From NCBI GenBank assembly GCA_000151295.1, contig GG745351.1, positions 793,024-857,023 on the forward strand: 64,000 bases of DNA, given 5' to 3'. Shown here in pieces: positions 1 to 11,421 of the stretch. The notes under the pieces were generated by a model that was given only the letters and a program-made list of their open reading frames with translations, had not been told where the DNA came from and made no database searches. Origin of the DNA: Allomyces macrogynus ATCC 38327. Its lineage: Eukaryota; Blastocladiomycota; Blastocladiomycetes; Blastocladiales; Blastocladiaceae. Both the position numbers and the translations under genes were made by a program. Positions within the stretch are counted from its first letter, which is position 1. Each line of letters opens with the position of its first letter.

Positions 1-211
1 GTGTCCGGGGCAAATTATTTTTGGCCCCGCGGCGGGGCGGGCGCTCTTTTTCGGATTTCCTTCTCCGGGCCCCCCCGCTTTCTTGCCCGACTTGGGCCTT
101 TCCCAAACCCCCCTTTTTTACCCCCCCACCGGGCCGAAACCGGGCCCCTTAGCACATGGGGCCTCGAGAATCCGGGGGACGCCGGAAGGTGGGTGGGGCC
201 GCTTCAATTCT
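1..211. other. Low-quality contig end, no gene
   Basis: The first 200 or so bases are packed with runs of identical bases (C, G and T runs of four to seven) and read as stretched or squeezed sequence. No coding pattern is seen on either strand. Coding similarity of the neighbouring Set9-like gene also becomes erratic below about position 480. This looks like the poorly resolved edge of an assembled contig. Nothing biological should be inferred from it. Confidence 0.6.
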
Positions 212-3200
212 TTACCCTTTCCGGGGCATTCTTTCCCGGGACCCGGGGGCCGGGGTTCGGGCAGGGCTCCCTGTCCACGATTCTTTTCTGGCCGTCAGGT
301 GCAGCTCGACCCAGCACAGGAGCGTGCGCCGGTTGAAACGCGGGGGCGGACTCGCCCGTGGCCCCCGTGCGCTGCGGCCACGGCACGTGGAAGAGCAGCG
401 AGTGCCGCAGACACTTGTGGCACTCGACGACGCCGCGCCGCGACAGCTCGTACGTGTAAGGTCTGCGCCTGGGCAGTGGTAGCACGTCACCTTGGGCGGG
501 ATCACGACCGCGGGAACGCGCGGCGCGGGCCGTGGCTTGGCACCGATGCCGAGGTCCTGCACGTGGTGGAAGAACTGGCGCAGCGAGCCGAGCCGCGCGC
601 CTTCCTGGACCGGCGCGTCGAGGTCCCAGTCGGACTCGGGCGCTACGACCAAACCGCCGACCATATCGGGCTCGTCGCGCTTGTGCTCGGCGCGGATGTG
701 CAGCCGCGCGTCGACTTTCGCGCGGCGCACCATGCGTGGCGATCTGAGCACCGACGAGTCTGCGCTAGCGTCCGCGGCGGGCTCTTCGCCGCCTGATCCC
801 GGCGGTGATTGCAACGGCGACGACGCGGCCGGGGACGCGTACGCCGGGTCGCCGCTGGCCGCGTCGGGTGCCTTGCTGCGGCGCTCCGGCGCAAACTGGC
901 CGCGTCCCGTGCGCTCGCACGTCTCGCACAGGCACGCGGCGTTGTTGCGGTCAAAGTAGTGCCGGCCGTAACTCACCGTGAGCTCCTCGCCGGCACGAAT
1001 CTCGCGCGTCGCGCGCATGTAAATCTCGCTCGCGTGCGGGACGGTCGTCGTGTTGGGCGGGTCCCCAACGTCGGCAATCACGGCAGCATACACGGGCGGG
1101 AGCGTGCGGCGGCGAATGACAAAGTCAATGTTGGGCTCGCAGTCGTGGTTGGCGAACCGGCCGGGCCCAAGGAACAGACAGAACGCATTGAGCCGACTCG
1201 AGTGAAGGACAGAGAAATCGCGCGCCGCGTCTTGCAGCGCATCCTCTTCGGCGGGCGTGAGCGCGAGTGCATGGCCCGAACACAGTTTCAGGACTTCGCC
1301 GGGTTTGTAGGCGCGCGTCGCGACGAGCGCGGCTTGCCGCAGCTTGTTGGCCGCAGGCGGTTGCGCCGACTCGTACCGCCGCGACTCGACCACGTCGAAC
1401 CCAGCCGCGGGCGTGTACATGGCCACGTACCGCCGCATGTGCCGGCAAAAATGCGCAATTTGCGCAATGGGAACGCTCCCCGTGAGCCATTTCTTGAGCC
1501 ATGCGGTCTGGCTGGAGTGATCGGAGGGTGATGGGTCAGGAAAAAAAGAACGACAGCGATGTAAAGGTGGACCACGACAAGAGAAAAGGCGCGACGTACT
1601 CGATAATCATGTGGACCGCGTCCAGCTCGGAGACTTTGCCCTCGGCCACGTTGCGCAACACGACCGCGATATCATCGGCTGGAACCGGGAACTCGGTCGG
1701 GTTCTCGACGATCTGCCGCGGCAATTCATGGTGCGGCTGCTTGCCCGTCGCCTCGGTGGTATTCGCCACCGCGAGATCGGCCAGATCCATTTTCAGGACG
1801 CGGAACGGCAGGTACATGGCGTCGAGCAGAATGTGCGTGCACACGTCGTCGTAGGCGGCGAGGTCGCGGAACGACGGTTCCGGGCACCGCGCCATGGCGT
1901 AGGCTGTGATGGTAAGTTTCATATTCGTGCACTTGGCAAACTCGACCAGCGTCATGGCGCCAATCTCGACCGCATCCTTCCGCGTCACCTCAATCGACGG
2001 CAGGCGACGCGAGCTCGGACGGTGGTCCGGGTCGTCGTGCTCGTCGCTGTCGTCAATCGACGAGAACGACGAATCGAGACCGGCGTCATTGAACAAATGA
2101 TCGGGAACCGAGGAGAGCGGCGACGACCGGACCGACGTCAGGACGCTGCTGGCCTTCGACGAGACGGGGCTGCGGACCGAGGACAGGACGCTATTAGCCT
2201 TGGACGCGACGGGGCTGGTGTCCACATCCATTGGCGCCACGTCGGGGCCCGCTGCCGCCGGCACCTTATCTTGCCTGGTCCCGCTGTCGGCATGCGCGTC
2301 CTCCATGACCACATCGTCCACGGCATGCTTGCGCGGGCCCGACTCGACCGTCGGCACGGACGAGAGCGAGCTCGAGGTCGTAGACTGCTTCAAGCCCGTG
2401 CGTTCCTGCGCCGTCGACTCCATCGCCCCGTCGTCACCGGCGCCCATGTGGATGCCGAGCCCGAGTGCAACTTCTGCGAGCTGCATCAGACGGTCGGTCG
2501 CGCGCTGCTCCGACGACGACGACGACGCTGGTGGAGTGGTGGAGGTGCTCGACGCTTCATCGCTCGGCGGCTCGGCAAAGTACGGCACGGGGCTCGACGA
2601 GCCGGTTCCGACGGACGGCGGCGTGCCCTTGTCGCACTGCTGGCCGTTCATGACTACGACGGGTGCGAACAAGTCCGAGTCCTCCGACGAAAATGCACTG
2701 GAATTCGAACTCGATGGACCCGACCTGACCGACATGAGCGAGCCCGAATCGTCGCCGTCGCGCCCGTCATCAAGACTCGGCTTGGTCTGCTTGGTCGAGG
2801 TCGACCCGCCCGGTGCCGCCGAACCGGCGTCGTTCGGCTGCTTGCGCGCGGTGGAGAAGTGCGTGGGCAGTCTCATCATGCCGTCGGCCGGGCGCGCGGC
2901 GGCGCGCGCGGCGATGCGCTCAACGCGAAGGGTCGCATAACGATCCGCGCGCGAGAATACGAGTGCCTTGGATCCAGCCGACTGATCGGCAGTGGCAGGC
3001 GCGAGCGAGGTAGCACTACTGCTGTCGAACAGACGAGACGCCGACTTGTTGAGATTGGCCAACGTGGCCGTGCTCGCCGCCAAACTTGGAGCGTCGTCTT
3101 TCGCTGGCACAGAGCCCACTTGCTGCGCCGTACTCTTGCTCGCGGCAGTCTTGATCTGCGTTGCCGACGACCTTGTCGCCCTCCTGGTCTCCTCCACCGG

Positions 3201-3278
3201 ATTGGCTGGGGCGGCGGGAACCGATGCCGGCGTGGTCGGCTGCTGCCGAAAGCTGGCCCGAGTCACTCGCCGCGACAT
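212..3278 (-). CDS. SET-domain histone H4K20 methyltransferase (Set9/SUV4-20 type)
   Basis: Nuclear lysine methyltransferase, expected by family to methylate histone H4 K20. The ATG is at 3278 (MSRRVTRASF). A Ser/Thr-rich disordered region of about 430 residues comes first. Next is the SUV4-20 N-terminal helical block (FRDLAAYDDVCTHILLDA). The SET core follows, with RFANHDCEPN, GEELTVSYGRHYF and the post-SET CLCETCE. One intron is inferred at 1595..1508, donor GTCGCG, joining IIEY to TAWLKKWLTGS. Downstream is a possible second zinc site, CYHC then ECHKC, but the second half is read only in another frame. One base appears to be missing near 471, so the C-terminus and the stop at 212 are uncertain. 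The gene lies tail-out at the contig edge. The SUV4-20 rather than generic SET call rests on the NHDCEPN / YGRHYF / CETCE set together with the N-terminal block. Confidence 0.85.
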
Positions 3279-3842
3279 GGTGGTCGGAGCGGGGCTTGGT
3301 GCTGATGGTGCGCAGGTTGCTTAATGGCGAGACGGCGTTGGCCGCGAGCGAATGCGGGGACTTGGGCACGGCAATCAGTGGTGGTGCGCCGTGCAGCTGG
3401 GAACCGCGAAGCAGGCGGCGATCAAACACCGTCCGACTTGGCGACAGAGGATGGACTTTGAAGCCTTGAAGGCACCAAAGCAAAGCAAAAGCGTCGTCGT
3501 GGGTCACTTTTCTCTGCCAGACTTGCACTCCACGTGATGCGCCTCTCGCTTTCACCAAAGAAACCCATTTCCTCACGATCCTCGGCCGTGCACGATGCCG
3601 CCCGTGCGAGGGCTCGCTGGAGCTGGATGGGCCGATCCGATGCGTGTTGGTCAGAAGCGGCGCATGGAGACTTCCTGTCCTCACTTTGCTAACCAACGCA
3701 GAAAACGATTCTTGGCAAACAAAATGGCCTTTCATTCTTGAAAATGTGACAAAACCACAGATATACTGCATCCTCGCAGCGACCACGCTGCTCGAGCACC
3801 CACGGCGCCCCTTCTCATCCGCCCGACAAATTCTAATGACGC
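3279..3842. other. Intergenic: Set9 promoter and P450-1 3' flank
   Basis: Both flanking genes point left, so this 564-bp stretch should hold the upstream region of the Set9-like gene and the 3' end of P450-1. It is more AT-rich than the genes, notably near 3700-3770. No ORF here resembles a protein, and no RNA gene was recognised. Confidence 0.5.
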
Positions 3843-5816
3843 TCACACGTTGCGCCGCTCAAACCGCACCCACGCGTTGATCGAGCGCATCGTTACGGCA
3901 CAAAACAGATCCTCGCTCTTAACTTCCTTGACGTCGGTCGAGAGCTTGTACCGCTGGACCAGGCCGGCCGCAAACAAGCGCAGCTCCATGAGCGAAAACT
4001 GGCGCCCGATGCACGCGCGCGGCCCGGCCAAGAAAGGAATGAAATCATACTGCCCAATCTGCCGACGCCCGTTGACGATGCGGTTGGCCGCCGACGATAC
4101 GTCGCCCGTGCCATGGACTTGGTCAATCGTGTCCCACCGGTGCGGGTCCCACGCGGCCGCGTCGTCGCCCCAAATCGACGGGTCCAGGTGAATCGCGCGC
4201 TACAAAAACCGGTGGAGAGGGTCATCCATGATTATTTCAGCACGAACCAAGCTCACTCAAGTGCCAAAAGTGCAACGTACAATCGGAATCTCGATCCGCA
4301 TCCCAGCGGGCACCTCCATCACCCCAAGCGCCGTCGTCGGCAGCGCCACGTCCGAGACCGCCGCGCGGAACGTTATGTATGCCGGCGGATACAAACGCAG
4401 CGTCTCGTTGATCACCTTGTTGAGCAGCGGCAGCTTGGCGAGCGCGTCATAATCTTCGAGTGCCGCGACTGACGACTCCACCTCGTCGCGCAACTCCTGC
4501 TGGATCTCCGGGTGCTGCGCGAGCGACAGCACCAGACTCGCGAGCACCGACGCTGTCGTCTCGTGTCCCGCCGCGAGGAACGTGCGCACCTCGCACACGA
4601 GCTCGTGCTCGCTGAGCGCATTACCCTCGTTTTGCCGCAACAGCTCGTGGATCAGCGTGTGCCCGTCCGGGCACGCAGTCGCGCTCTTCAGCATCTCCTT
4701 GACGGCCGTCTCGATGACATTGAACCCATTCGTGAACTTGCGCCGTGTCAGCGTCGGAATCTTGCCAAACGTGTTGGGGAACTGCATCGTGAGCATTTTC
4801 CACGGCGTCATTTCGGTCCCGGCCAACATATCGGCATAGGCCGCGGAAATACGCGACGCGTGCGCGTTGAAGGCGTCAAAGTCGTAGTTCATGGCCGTGC
4901 GGCCGATGACGTTGAGCGTCAGATGGCTGGCCAAAGTATGGACCGGGAGCGGCGTCGATACGGGCGAGTGCTCGACGAGCGCGAAAAACTCGTCGAGCGA
5001 AGAGAGAATGGCGGGGACGAGCGGTTTGAGCGTGCGCATCGAAAAGAGCGGGTTGACGATGCGCCGGTGCCGCTTGTGCACGTCGCCCTGTTATTTGAGA
5101 ATGTAGACATGAATAGTACAACGTCGATGCGGCTCGTCTGAATGAATTGTCAAGGAAACGCAACCACGAACCTCGACCATGACCATGCCCATGTCGCCCG
5201 TGACGCTGCTCACAATCTCGGAAAACAGCTTGGGCTTGGTGAACGAGTACGACTTGAGCGTCAACATGGCGTGGAGCGCCTTGGGGTCCGCCAAGACGAG
5301 CGTTGGCATGCCCTCAAGTATCAGCGAGGTGTGAATGTCAGCACAGCCTCATGAGGCATCATCATTAGTGACACGTACCAGGAATAAACGCGTCAGGTAC
5401 ATCATCGGCGAGCCCGCACGATTCCACCCATCCACATGCTCGCCATGCAGCAGCGGGACTTGCTGCCGCGCACGCGGCTCTTCGTACAAATGCGGCGAGG
5501 GCTCGAGCAAGTGGCCGATCAGGTACCGCTGCATGCCGAGCGTCCACCACGATGCGTACAATTTCTGCTCTGGAACGCCCTGAGCGCGCAACTTGCGAGC
5601 GTCGCGCCCAGTAACCATCACTTCCTTGAGCACCCACGCCAGGGTGCACACGACAAGCGACGTCGTGACGACCGTCGGCGTGGCTCGGATCTGGGTCAGG
5701 AAGTGCGTGGTCTCGCTCGAGGGGAGGGTCCACGCCAGCGTGACGGTGCGGTCGTGCAGCGCCTGGAGAGTAGCGACGGTTGGGTCGAGGATCACAGAGA
5801 AATGGTTGCCGCCCAT
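3843..5816 (-). CDS. Cytochrome P450, paralogue 1
   Basis: Haem-thiolate monooxygenase, ER-anchored by an N-terminal hydrophobic helix (VVTTSLVVCTLAWVL, about residues 49-63). Four exons: 5816..5379, 5312..5172, 5087..4281 and 4199..3843, giving about 580 aa, a little longer than typical. All three introns are phase 0, with donors GTACGT, GTTCGT and GTACGT. Hallmarks seen: I-helix AGHETT (around residue 366), ExxR in NETLR (around 417), PHRW, and the haem loop FLAGPRACIG with the Cys ligand around 525. The start MGGNHFSV is shared with the broken copy at 63.8 kb. P450-2 lies next to it in the same orientation and P450-3 is near the other window end; all three share intron positions, so they are recent paralogues. 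CYP family and substrate cannot be assigned from sequence alone. Confidence 0.93.
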
Positions 5817-6771
5817 ATCGATCGTTGTTGGGTGCGTGCGGCAGTGGTCAGAAATGGGTCCGGTGCGGACCGAGAGCAGTTGGGGCGAGGAATCAGCAGC
5901 AGTAAGGACGCTGCTGGCCAGGACGCGCGGTGCGGGGACGCGTATTTATTTGGCCAAGGCCGGCGACGAGTCGCCAGTTGAACATCGCACCGCGGCAAAG
6001 TCGACAGTCGCTCAAACGTTCACCCATCCCTTCCGTGCAGGACATGTTGGCGCTGATCACTGCAGATCGTTCCGCCGCATCTTCTTCAAGCGATCCGGAA
6101 ATCAGACCCTAGGTACGACATACAGAACCATACGTGGCCAGCGATCCAGCGGATCCAATGTTGCCCAGATCAAGGAGCTCTACCGGCCGCCGGAAATAGG
6201 CTGCTTGTAGTCGACAGACAGATCCGGCGGGTCCGGTGCTGGGGCGAACGCACGCCCACATCGCTGCACGTCGATGACCATCCCTTCCATACTTCACGCG
6301 ACTCGCCCATGCTTTGCCGACCACCCTGGTGCTGAACAAAAGCCCAACCAACGAAATTGTGGCGATTGATGTGGATGTGTGGTCAAAGTTGCATCAGCGC
6401 CATAAAGACAGATGCGTCAAGCAGTCTTATTGCATGTCTGTATCCCAAAACGATTCACGTTCATTGCTCGAAGCGGATTGCGTGAAGTGTACCACCAGCG
6501 AAAAGAAATTGCATTGCCTATCCAATATGTTTCCGCCCATCGTTAGTCATGAATTCAAGCCGATTCGATGGCTGAGTTGGACGGAGTTGAACTCATGATT
6601 GCTGCCCAGCAGATAGATGTTCGCGCAGAGACAAGGAACGGCATCGAAATGTTACTTCAGCCCCAGGCAAACCAGAATGTACAAATTGACCATCAAATCC
6701 ATAAATATCATTCAAAATCGACGTTCTTCGTGACCGACTCCATCAGCACGCATCAAGGATCCTGCATCTCC
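5817..6771. other. Intergenic between P450-1 and P450-2
   Basis: 955 bp between two minus-strand P450 genes. It should carry the promoter of P450-1 (right of 5816) and the 3' flank of P450-2. The part from about 6340 to 6770 is clearly richer in A and T than the coding DNA. The short open frames show no protein-like composition, and no tRNA or repeat was seen. Confidence 0.5.
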
Positions 6772-8714
6772 TCAACCCCGCCGCTCCATGCGCACCCAAG
6801 CATTCGTCACGCGCATCGACATCGAACACACGAGGTCTAGTCCGTCGACCGGCACGTCCGTCGCGAGCGCGTAACACTTGACAATGCTCGAGACGAAGAG
6901 CCGGAGTTCCATGAGCGCAAACTGCCGCCCAATGCATGCGCGCGGACCCACTTGGAAAGGCATAAAATCGTATGGCCCAATCTGGCGCCGCCCGTTGAGA
7001 ATGCGGTGGGCCGACACGTCGGCGGTGCCATGGACGAGGTCAATCGAGTCCCACCGCCGGGGGTTCCACGTTAGTGCGTCGTCGCCCCAAATAGCCGGGT
7101 CGGAGTGGATGGCGCGCTATGGAATAGGGTGGAGAAGACATGGTGAGCGACAACGAGCGGAGAGAGAGCGAGTGCAGGGCCAATGAAGATGCGTACCGTT
7201 GGGATCTCCACCCGGATCCCCTTGGGAAGCGTCACGGGCCCCAGCGCCGTCGTCGGCACCACCACCTCGGCCGCCGTTTCGCGCAACGACATGTGCACGG
7301 GCGTATACAGCCGCAGCGCCTCGTAAATGACGCTGTTGAGGCGTGGCAGCTTGCGCAAGACCTCGTAATCCTCGAGATCGGCGACAGCGTCCACCTCGTC
7401 AAACAGCTCCCGCTGAACGTCCAGGTGCTGCGCGAGTAAGAGCACGCACGCGGAGAGCGCCGCCGCCGTGGTATCAAGTCCCGCGGCCAAAAACGACCGG
7501 ACTTGGCACACGAGCTCGTGTTCGTCGAGCACATTGCCCGCATTCTGCCGAACAAGCTCGTGAATGAGCGTCGTGCCGTCAGGTTTCTTTTCGGCCGCGC
7601 GCAGCAGGTCCTTGACCATGTCTTCGACGACGAGGTACCCGGCCGCGTGTTCACGGCGCGCCGCCGTCGGAATTCGGCCGAGTGTGTTGGGGAACTGGAT
7701 GCGCATGGCGAGGCCAAACGTGATTTCCATGTTGCGAATCACGGCGCGGTAGGCACGCGCCATGCGTGACCCGCGCGGTCCCAGCGCGTCAAAGTCGTGG
7801 TCCATGGTGGTGCGGCCAATCACATTGAGCGTGAGCTGGCTGCTTAGGTTGTGGAATGCGAGCGTGGTCGAAGGCGGGATCTGGTCGATGACAGCAAACA
7901 GCTCATCGAGGGCAATGAGCATGATCGGAACGAGCGGTTTGAGCGTGCGTAAATTGAACAGCGGGTTGGCGATGCGTCGATGGACTTTGTGCCCATCGCC
8001 CTGTCGAATTCGTGGAGAACAATGAGTGAGGCCAATGGAAAGTGGACAAGACGAGCGAAAACATGGCCACGGACGTTGAGAATCACGATGCCCTTGTCGC
8101 CAATGATCATGCTCATGAACCGCACGCTCACGTCGGGCTTCACAAGTTTCAGGTACGAGTTCAAAGTGAGCATGTCGTGCAGCATCCTTGGATCGGCCAC
8201 GACGAGCGTCACATCACCCTAGCGCGGGATCCACAGCATGGTCAGCAATCGCCGCGTCGATGAGCTGTTTGCTCTGGGCCACATCCACCAAAACAAACCG
8301 CTGCAAGTACATCAGCGGCGAGTCCGCGCGGCCCCATCCCTCCACCTGTTGTCCATGGAACAGCGGTACTTGCTCGCGGGCCCGACGCTCCTTGACGAAA
8401 TGAGGTGATGGCTCAAGCGCGTGCCCAAGAAGATAACGCTGGAGTCCGAGCCACCACCACCGGGAGTGCAGGCTCTGTTCGGGCACGCCTTGGATGTGCA
8501 ATTTACGAGCCAGCCGAGCGTTGCGAATGCATTCCTTGGCAATCAAGAACACGAGCAGACCGGCTGCAGCCGTGAGTGCTGACCGGACGCTTGTCCGCGC
8601 CAGGCGCCGCAAAAGTTGAGGAATCATCGCCGGAATTGATGCGCGGACGCCATGCTCGCGTAGTTTTTGCAGCAAGTCGTGCCCGTGACGCGCGAGCGCC
8701 GCGGGGAAATCCAT
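6772..8714 (-). CDS. Cytochrome P450, paralogue 2
   Basis: Second P450 of the left pair, about 572 aa in four exons: 8714..8289, 8218..8075, 8000..7197 and 7116..6772. The ATG at 8714 (MDFPAALARHG) is preferred because the longer open frame starts only at TTG. The exon 1 donor is the weak GTGGAT, but the join matches its paralogues exactly (FVL then GDVTLVVADP). Motifs: membrane helix AAAGLLVFLIAKE, canonical I-helix AGLDTTA, ExxR as YEALR, PRRW, and haem loop FQVGPRACIG. The N-terminus lacks the MG(G/N)N start of the other copies, so it may be targeted or processed differently. Its start lies 186 bp from the divergent SPOUT gene, so the two could share promoter elements. Substrate unknown. 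Confidence 0.92.
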
Positions 8715-8900
8715 TGTCGACGTCAACGCCAGCGACGCGACCGATGGCAACGGTTCGCTCCAAAATGCAACGACGCACGCGGGCGCACCTGACCGTGTTG
8801 ACTGGACTGATCGCTATGGACCTTCTTCTCCCTGATCAACAGCACCGATCCGCCAGCACTTCACGCACGCACACACGCACGCCAGCAACTCGCCGCAATC
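8715..8900. promoter_or_regulatory. Divergent promoter region, P450-2 / SPOUT-A
   Basis: Only 186 bp separate the ATG of P450-2 (-) from that of SPOUT-A (+), so this must hold promoter elements for both. CA-rich repeats (cacgcacgcac-like, about 8862-8882) lie close upstream of SPOUT-A. No clear TATA box was seen. Confidence 0.5.
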
Positions 8901-11164
8901 ATGTTCCGCACGACAGGCGCCCCGCTGGCGGGCTATCTGCGCCGCACCATGAGCTCCTGGTCATCACGCAACCGTCCTCAAGTCATGCTCAATTTCGGCC
9001 CGCCATCGGAGCGCAACAACCCCAGCGAATACGACGACTACGACCGACCCGCGGGCCGTCCGCGCGGCGATCAGTATTCCGAGTTTGACCGTGATCGGCG
9101 CGGCTCGTGGAGCCGCAACGACGACGACCGTGACAGCAGGAATGCGCAATTCGGTTCGCGCAACAGCCGCGATCGCGGCGACCGCGACAACCAGTGGGGC
9201 CGCGACAACCGATTCGACCGCAACGACCGGTTTGATCGTCGCACGGACCGGTTCGAGCACAACGACCGGTTCGACCGGCGCGACGACCGATTTGACCGCC
9301 ATGGCGATCGCACCGTTGGTCGCGAGGACCGTGCTGACCAGAGGAATCTTCACGACCGTGACGACCGCCGCGAGAGTCGTTTCGGCGCGCGTGATGAGGA
9401 CAACGACCGGTTCGACCGGCGGGCCCGCCGCGACGACGACCGTGCTGGGCGCCGCGCTCGCGGAACGGACCGCAGCGACCGATTCCAGCGCCGCTCCGAC
9501 GACCAGTTTGAGCGCAACGATCGTTTTGAGCGCAACGACCGGTTTGATCGTGACGACCGTGCCGAGCGCCCTACCGATCGCTCGGACCGCCACTCCGACC
9601 GCCGCGAGGACCGTTTCGAGCGCCGAAACGACCACTCCGACCGCGGCGGCTCCTCCTCGCGTGCCCGCGACCCGCAAGCGCGGTTCGAAGATGCGCTCGC
9701 TGCGAAAATCGCCGCGCAGCAGCCCGGGCACAAAGTTGAGAAGCGGCAGCGCACGCAGGCGGTCCGGACGTACAACGTCGACCGGCCCAAGGATAAGTGG
9801 ATTCAGGTAAAACCCGAGCAGTTGTCGCCGAACGTGTCGTGGGCCGACGTGAACCCGGACTACGAGATCCCCATTTTGCCTGAGTGGGTCAAAGCGTGTC
9901 CCGAGAACATCAAGATCCGGAGCCGGAACAACCCGATGATTAAGCACATGCAGCGCGTCGCCAATGATAACGGGTACCGCCAGTTCCACGAGCAGGTAGT
10001 GCTGTTTTCCAAGTCGGCGATTCGCGATGTGGCCAAGGCGTCCAAGGGTGCGTTTCATTTGTGGTTTTGGTTCACTACCGTTCGTGCTCCTGACCGTTGC
10101 GATTCCCACCGGATATTCCAGATTGCCACCCGTCGGTGCGCACCGCGATTCTGTCCACGTCCGGCGCCTACAAGCAGGACCGGCTCGACCTCAACTGGAC
10201 CGAGGACGCGTACGCGCCCTTCTACCCGGACGGCCGCCCGTACCACCGCTCCATCGGCGGCGACCGCGCACGCTGGATCGCGTCGGTCGACAGCGACACG
10301 CTCGACGGGCTAGCGCTCGCGGCCTACCCGCCATTCATGCGCGCTCGCGCACGCGCCATGCCCATCGGGCAATGGTTCCACGACCACGTACCGCGTTACT
10401 CTGCGCCCGTCGACGCACAGGACCCGGTCCTGCGCGTGCTCGTGCTTAACAAGATCACGGACGAGGGCACCATGGGCGCCTTGATTCGGTCGGCGACGGT
10501 GCTCGGGTGGGACGCGGTTTTGCTTGCGGGCAGTATGACAGACCCGTTGGCGCCCAAGTCGATGCGCGCGTCCAAGGGCGGGGTCGTGCTGATTCCGTGG
10601 CGGCGCGCGAACTGGGAGGAGATTGTGACGCTGGTCGATGGGCAGCGGAGGGCTCCGGAGTTGAGCAGCGAGCCGTGGTGGGAGCCGAAGGTCGATTTCA
10701 AGGTATTTGTCGCGGGGAAGCCTGTCGCGCACGAGACGGAGGCGACGGAGGCGGTAACGGCCGAGACGGCGCCCGCAGTGGAGTCCTCGACGGTGGAGAC
10801 GGCGCCCGCGGCGGAGCCGGTGTCCAGCGACCTGCAGGCGACGCCGAAGCGACCCGCCATCCACTTCCTGGTCGTGTCGAACCCGACGCACGGGTACTCG
10901 GGCAACCCGATCCGGTTCCCGCAGCTGCAGGCAAATACGCAGTTTGTGCAGGTGCCGCTGGCCGCATCGACGCCGCTCACCGCATTGAATGCGCCCATTT
11001 CGGGCGCGATGCTCATGTGGCACTTTGGCCCGCAGGGGTCCGCGCGGCTGGGGGACCTGACGCGCGCCGAGGACTTGATTGTCGGGGCGGCGCCGGCCAA
11101 GATGCCGCGGCCGCCCGGCGAGGTGGAGGAGTTGCGCAAGACGATCAAGGCCGCGCGCAAGTAG
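8901..11164 (+). CDS. TrmH/SpoU (SPOUT) methyltransferase-like protein with Arg/Asp-rich repeat, catalytic motifs degenerate
   Basis: Two exons, 8901..10047 and 10122..11164, give about 729 aa; donor GTGCGT, acceptor TTCCAG, branch CTGAC. The first 35 residues are basic, Ser/Arg-rich and possibly mitochondrial-targeting. Residues about 55-245 are a low-complexity repeat of NDRFDR / DDRFDR units. After this comes a SPOUT-like region shared with the next gene. In active TrmH proteins, motif 1 carries NxGxxxR, motif 2 GxE, and motif 3 SLNV. Here they read DEGTMGALIRSA (Asn lost), SNPTHGYS (Glu lost) and TALNAPISGA (SLNV lost). It is therefore probably unable to methylate. It may bind RNA or partner the downstream paralogue, SPOUT-B, which keeps these residues. 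The identical intron position and phase in both genes show tandem duplication. SPOUT membership is well supported; the role is inferred. Confidence 0.8.
9090..9650 (+). repeat. In-gene Arg/Asp-rich minisatellite-like repeat
   Basis: Imperfect tandem units encoding (N/D)DRFDR and variants run through this part of SPOUT-A, with Arg and Asp making up most residues. The DNA shows recurring gaccggttcgaccg-like units of about 12-18 bp. Such RD/RF-rich tracts are typical of disordered RNA-binding regions. The next-door paralogue has no equivalent, so the tract was gained or expanded after duplication. Confidence 0.85.
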
Positions 11165-11421
11165 GAGCGGGTGAGATGTTGCGGGAGAGAGAGGTGGAGA
11201 TCGAACGTGTAGATCCAGTATTGACTCGTTTCTGTTGCTTCGTGAGGTTTTCTGGAGCAGCAACGTGTCAGCGGCCATCACCTGACTCGAACGCAGCTGT
11301 GGTTGGCCAACCGCTGTGATCAGATCAACAAACCGCCCACTTGCCGAATCTCAGCCAAGAATCGATCACCAGCAAATCAACCGACACCCAGCACTTGCCG
11401 CACGCCATCGTCGCCACCGCC

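Noticed and set aside
1611..3305. 564-codon plus-strand frame over the Set9-like gene
   Set aside because: It is the antisense shadow of Set9: Arg-rich, no domains, and the opposite strand carries clear SUV4-20 motifs.
8964..10109. 381-codon minus-strand frame with hydrophobic Val/Ala repeats opposite SPOUT-A
   Set aside because: It is the mirror of the RD-repeat codons; the repeat makes both strands open. No start context or family match.
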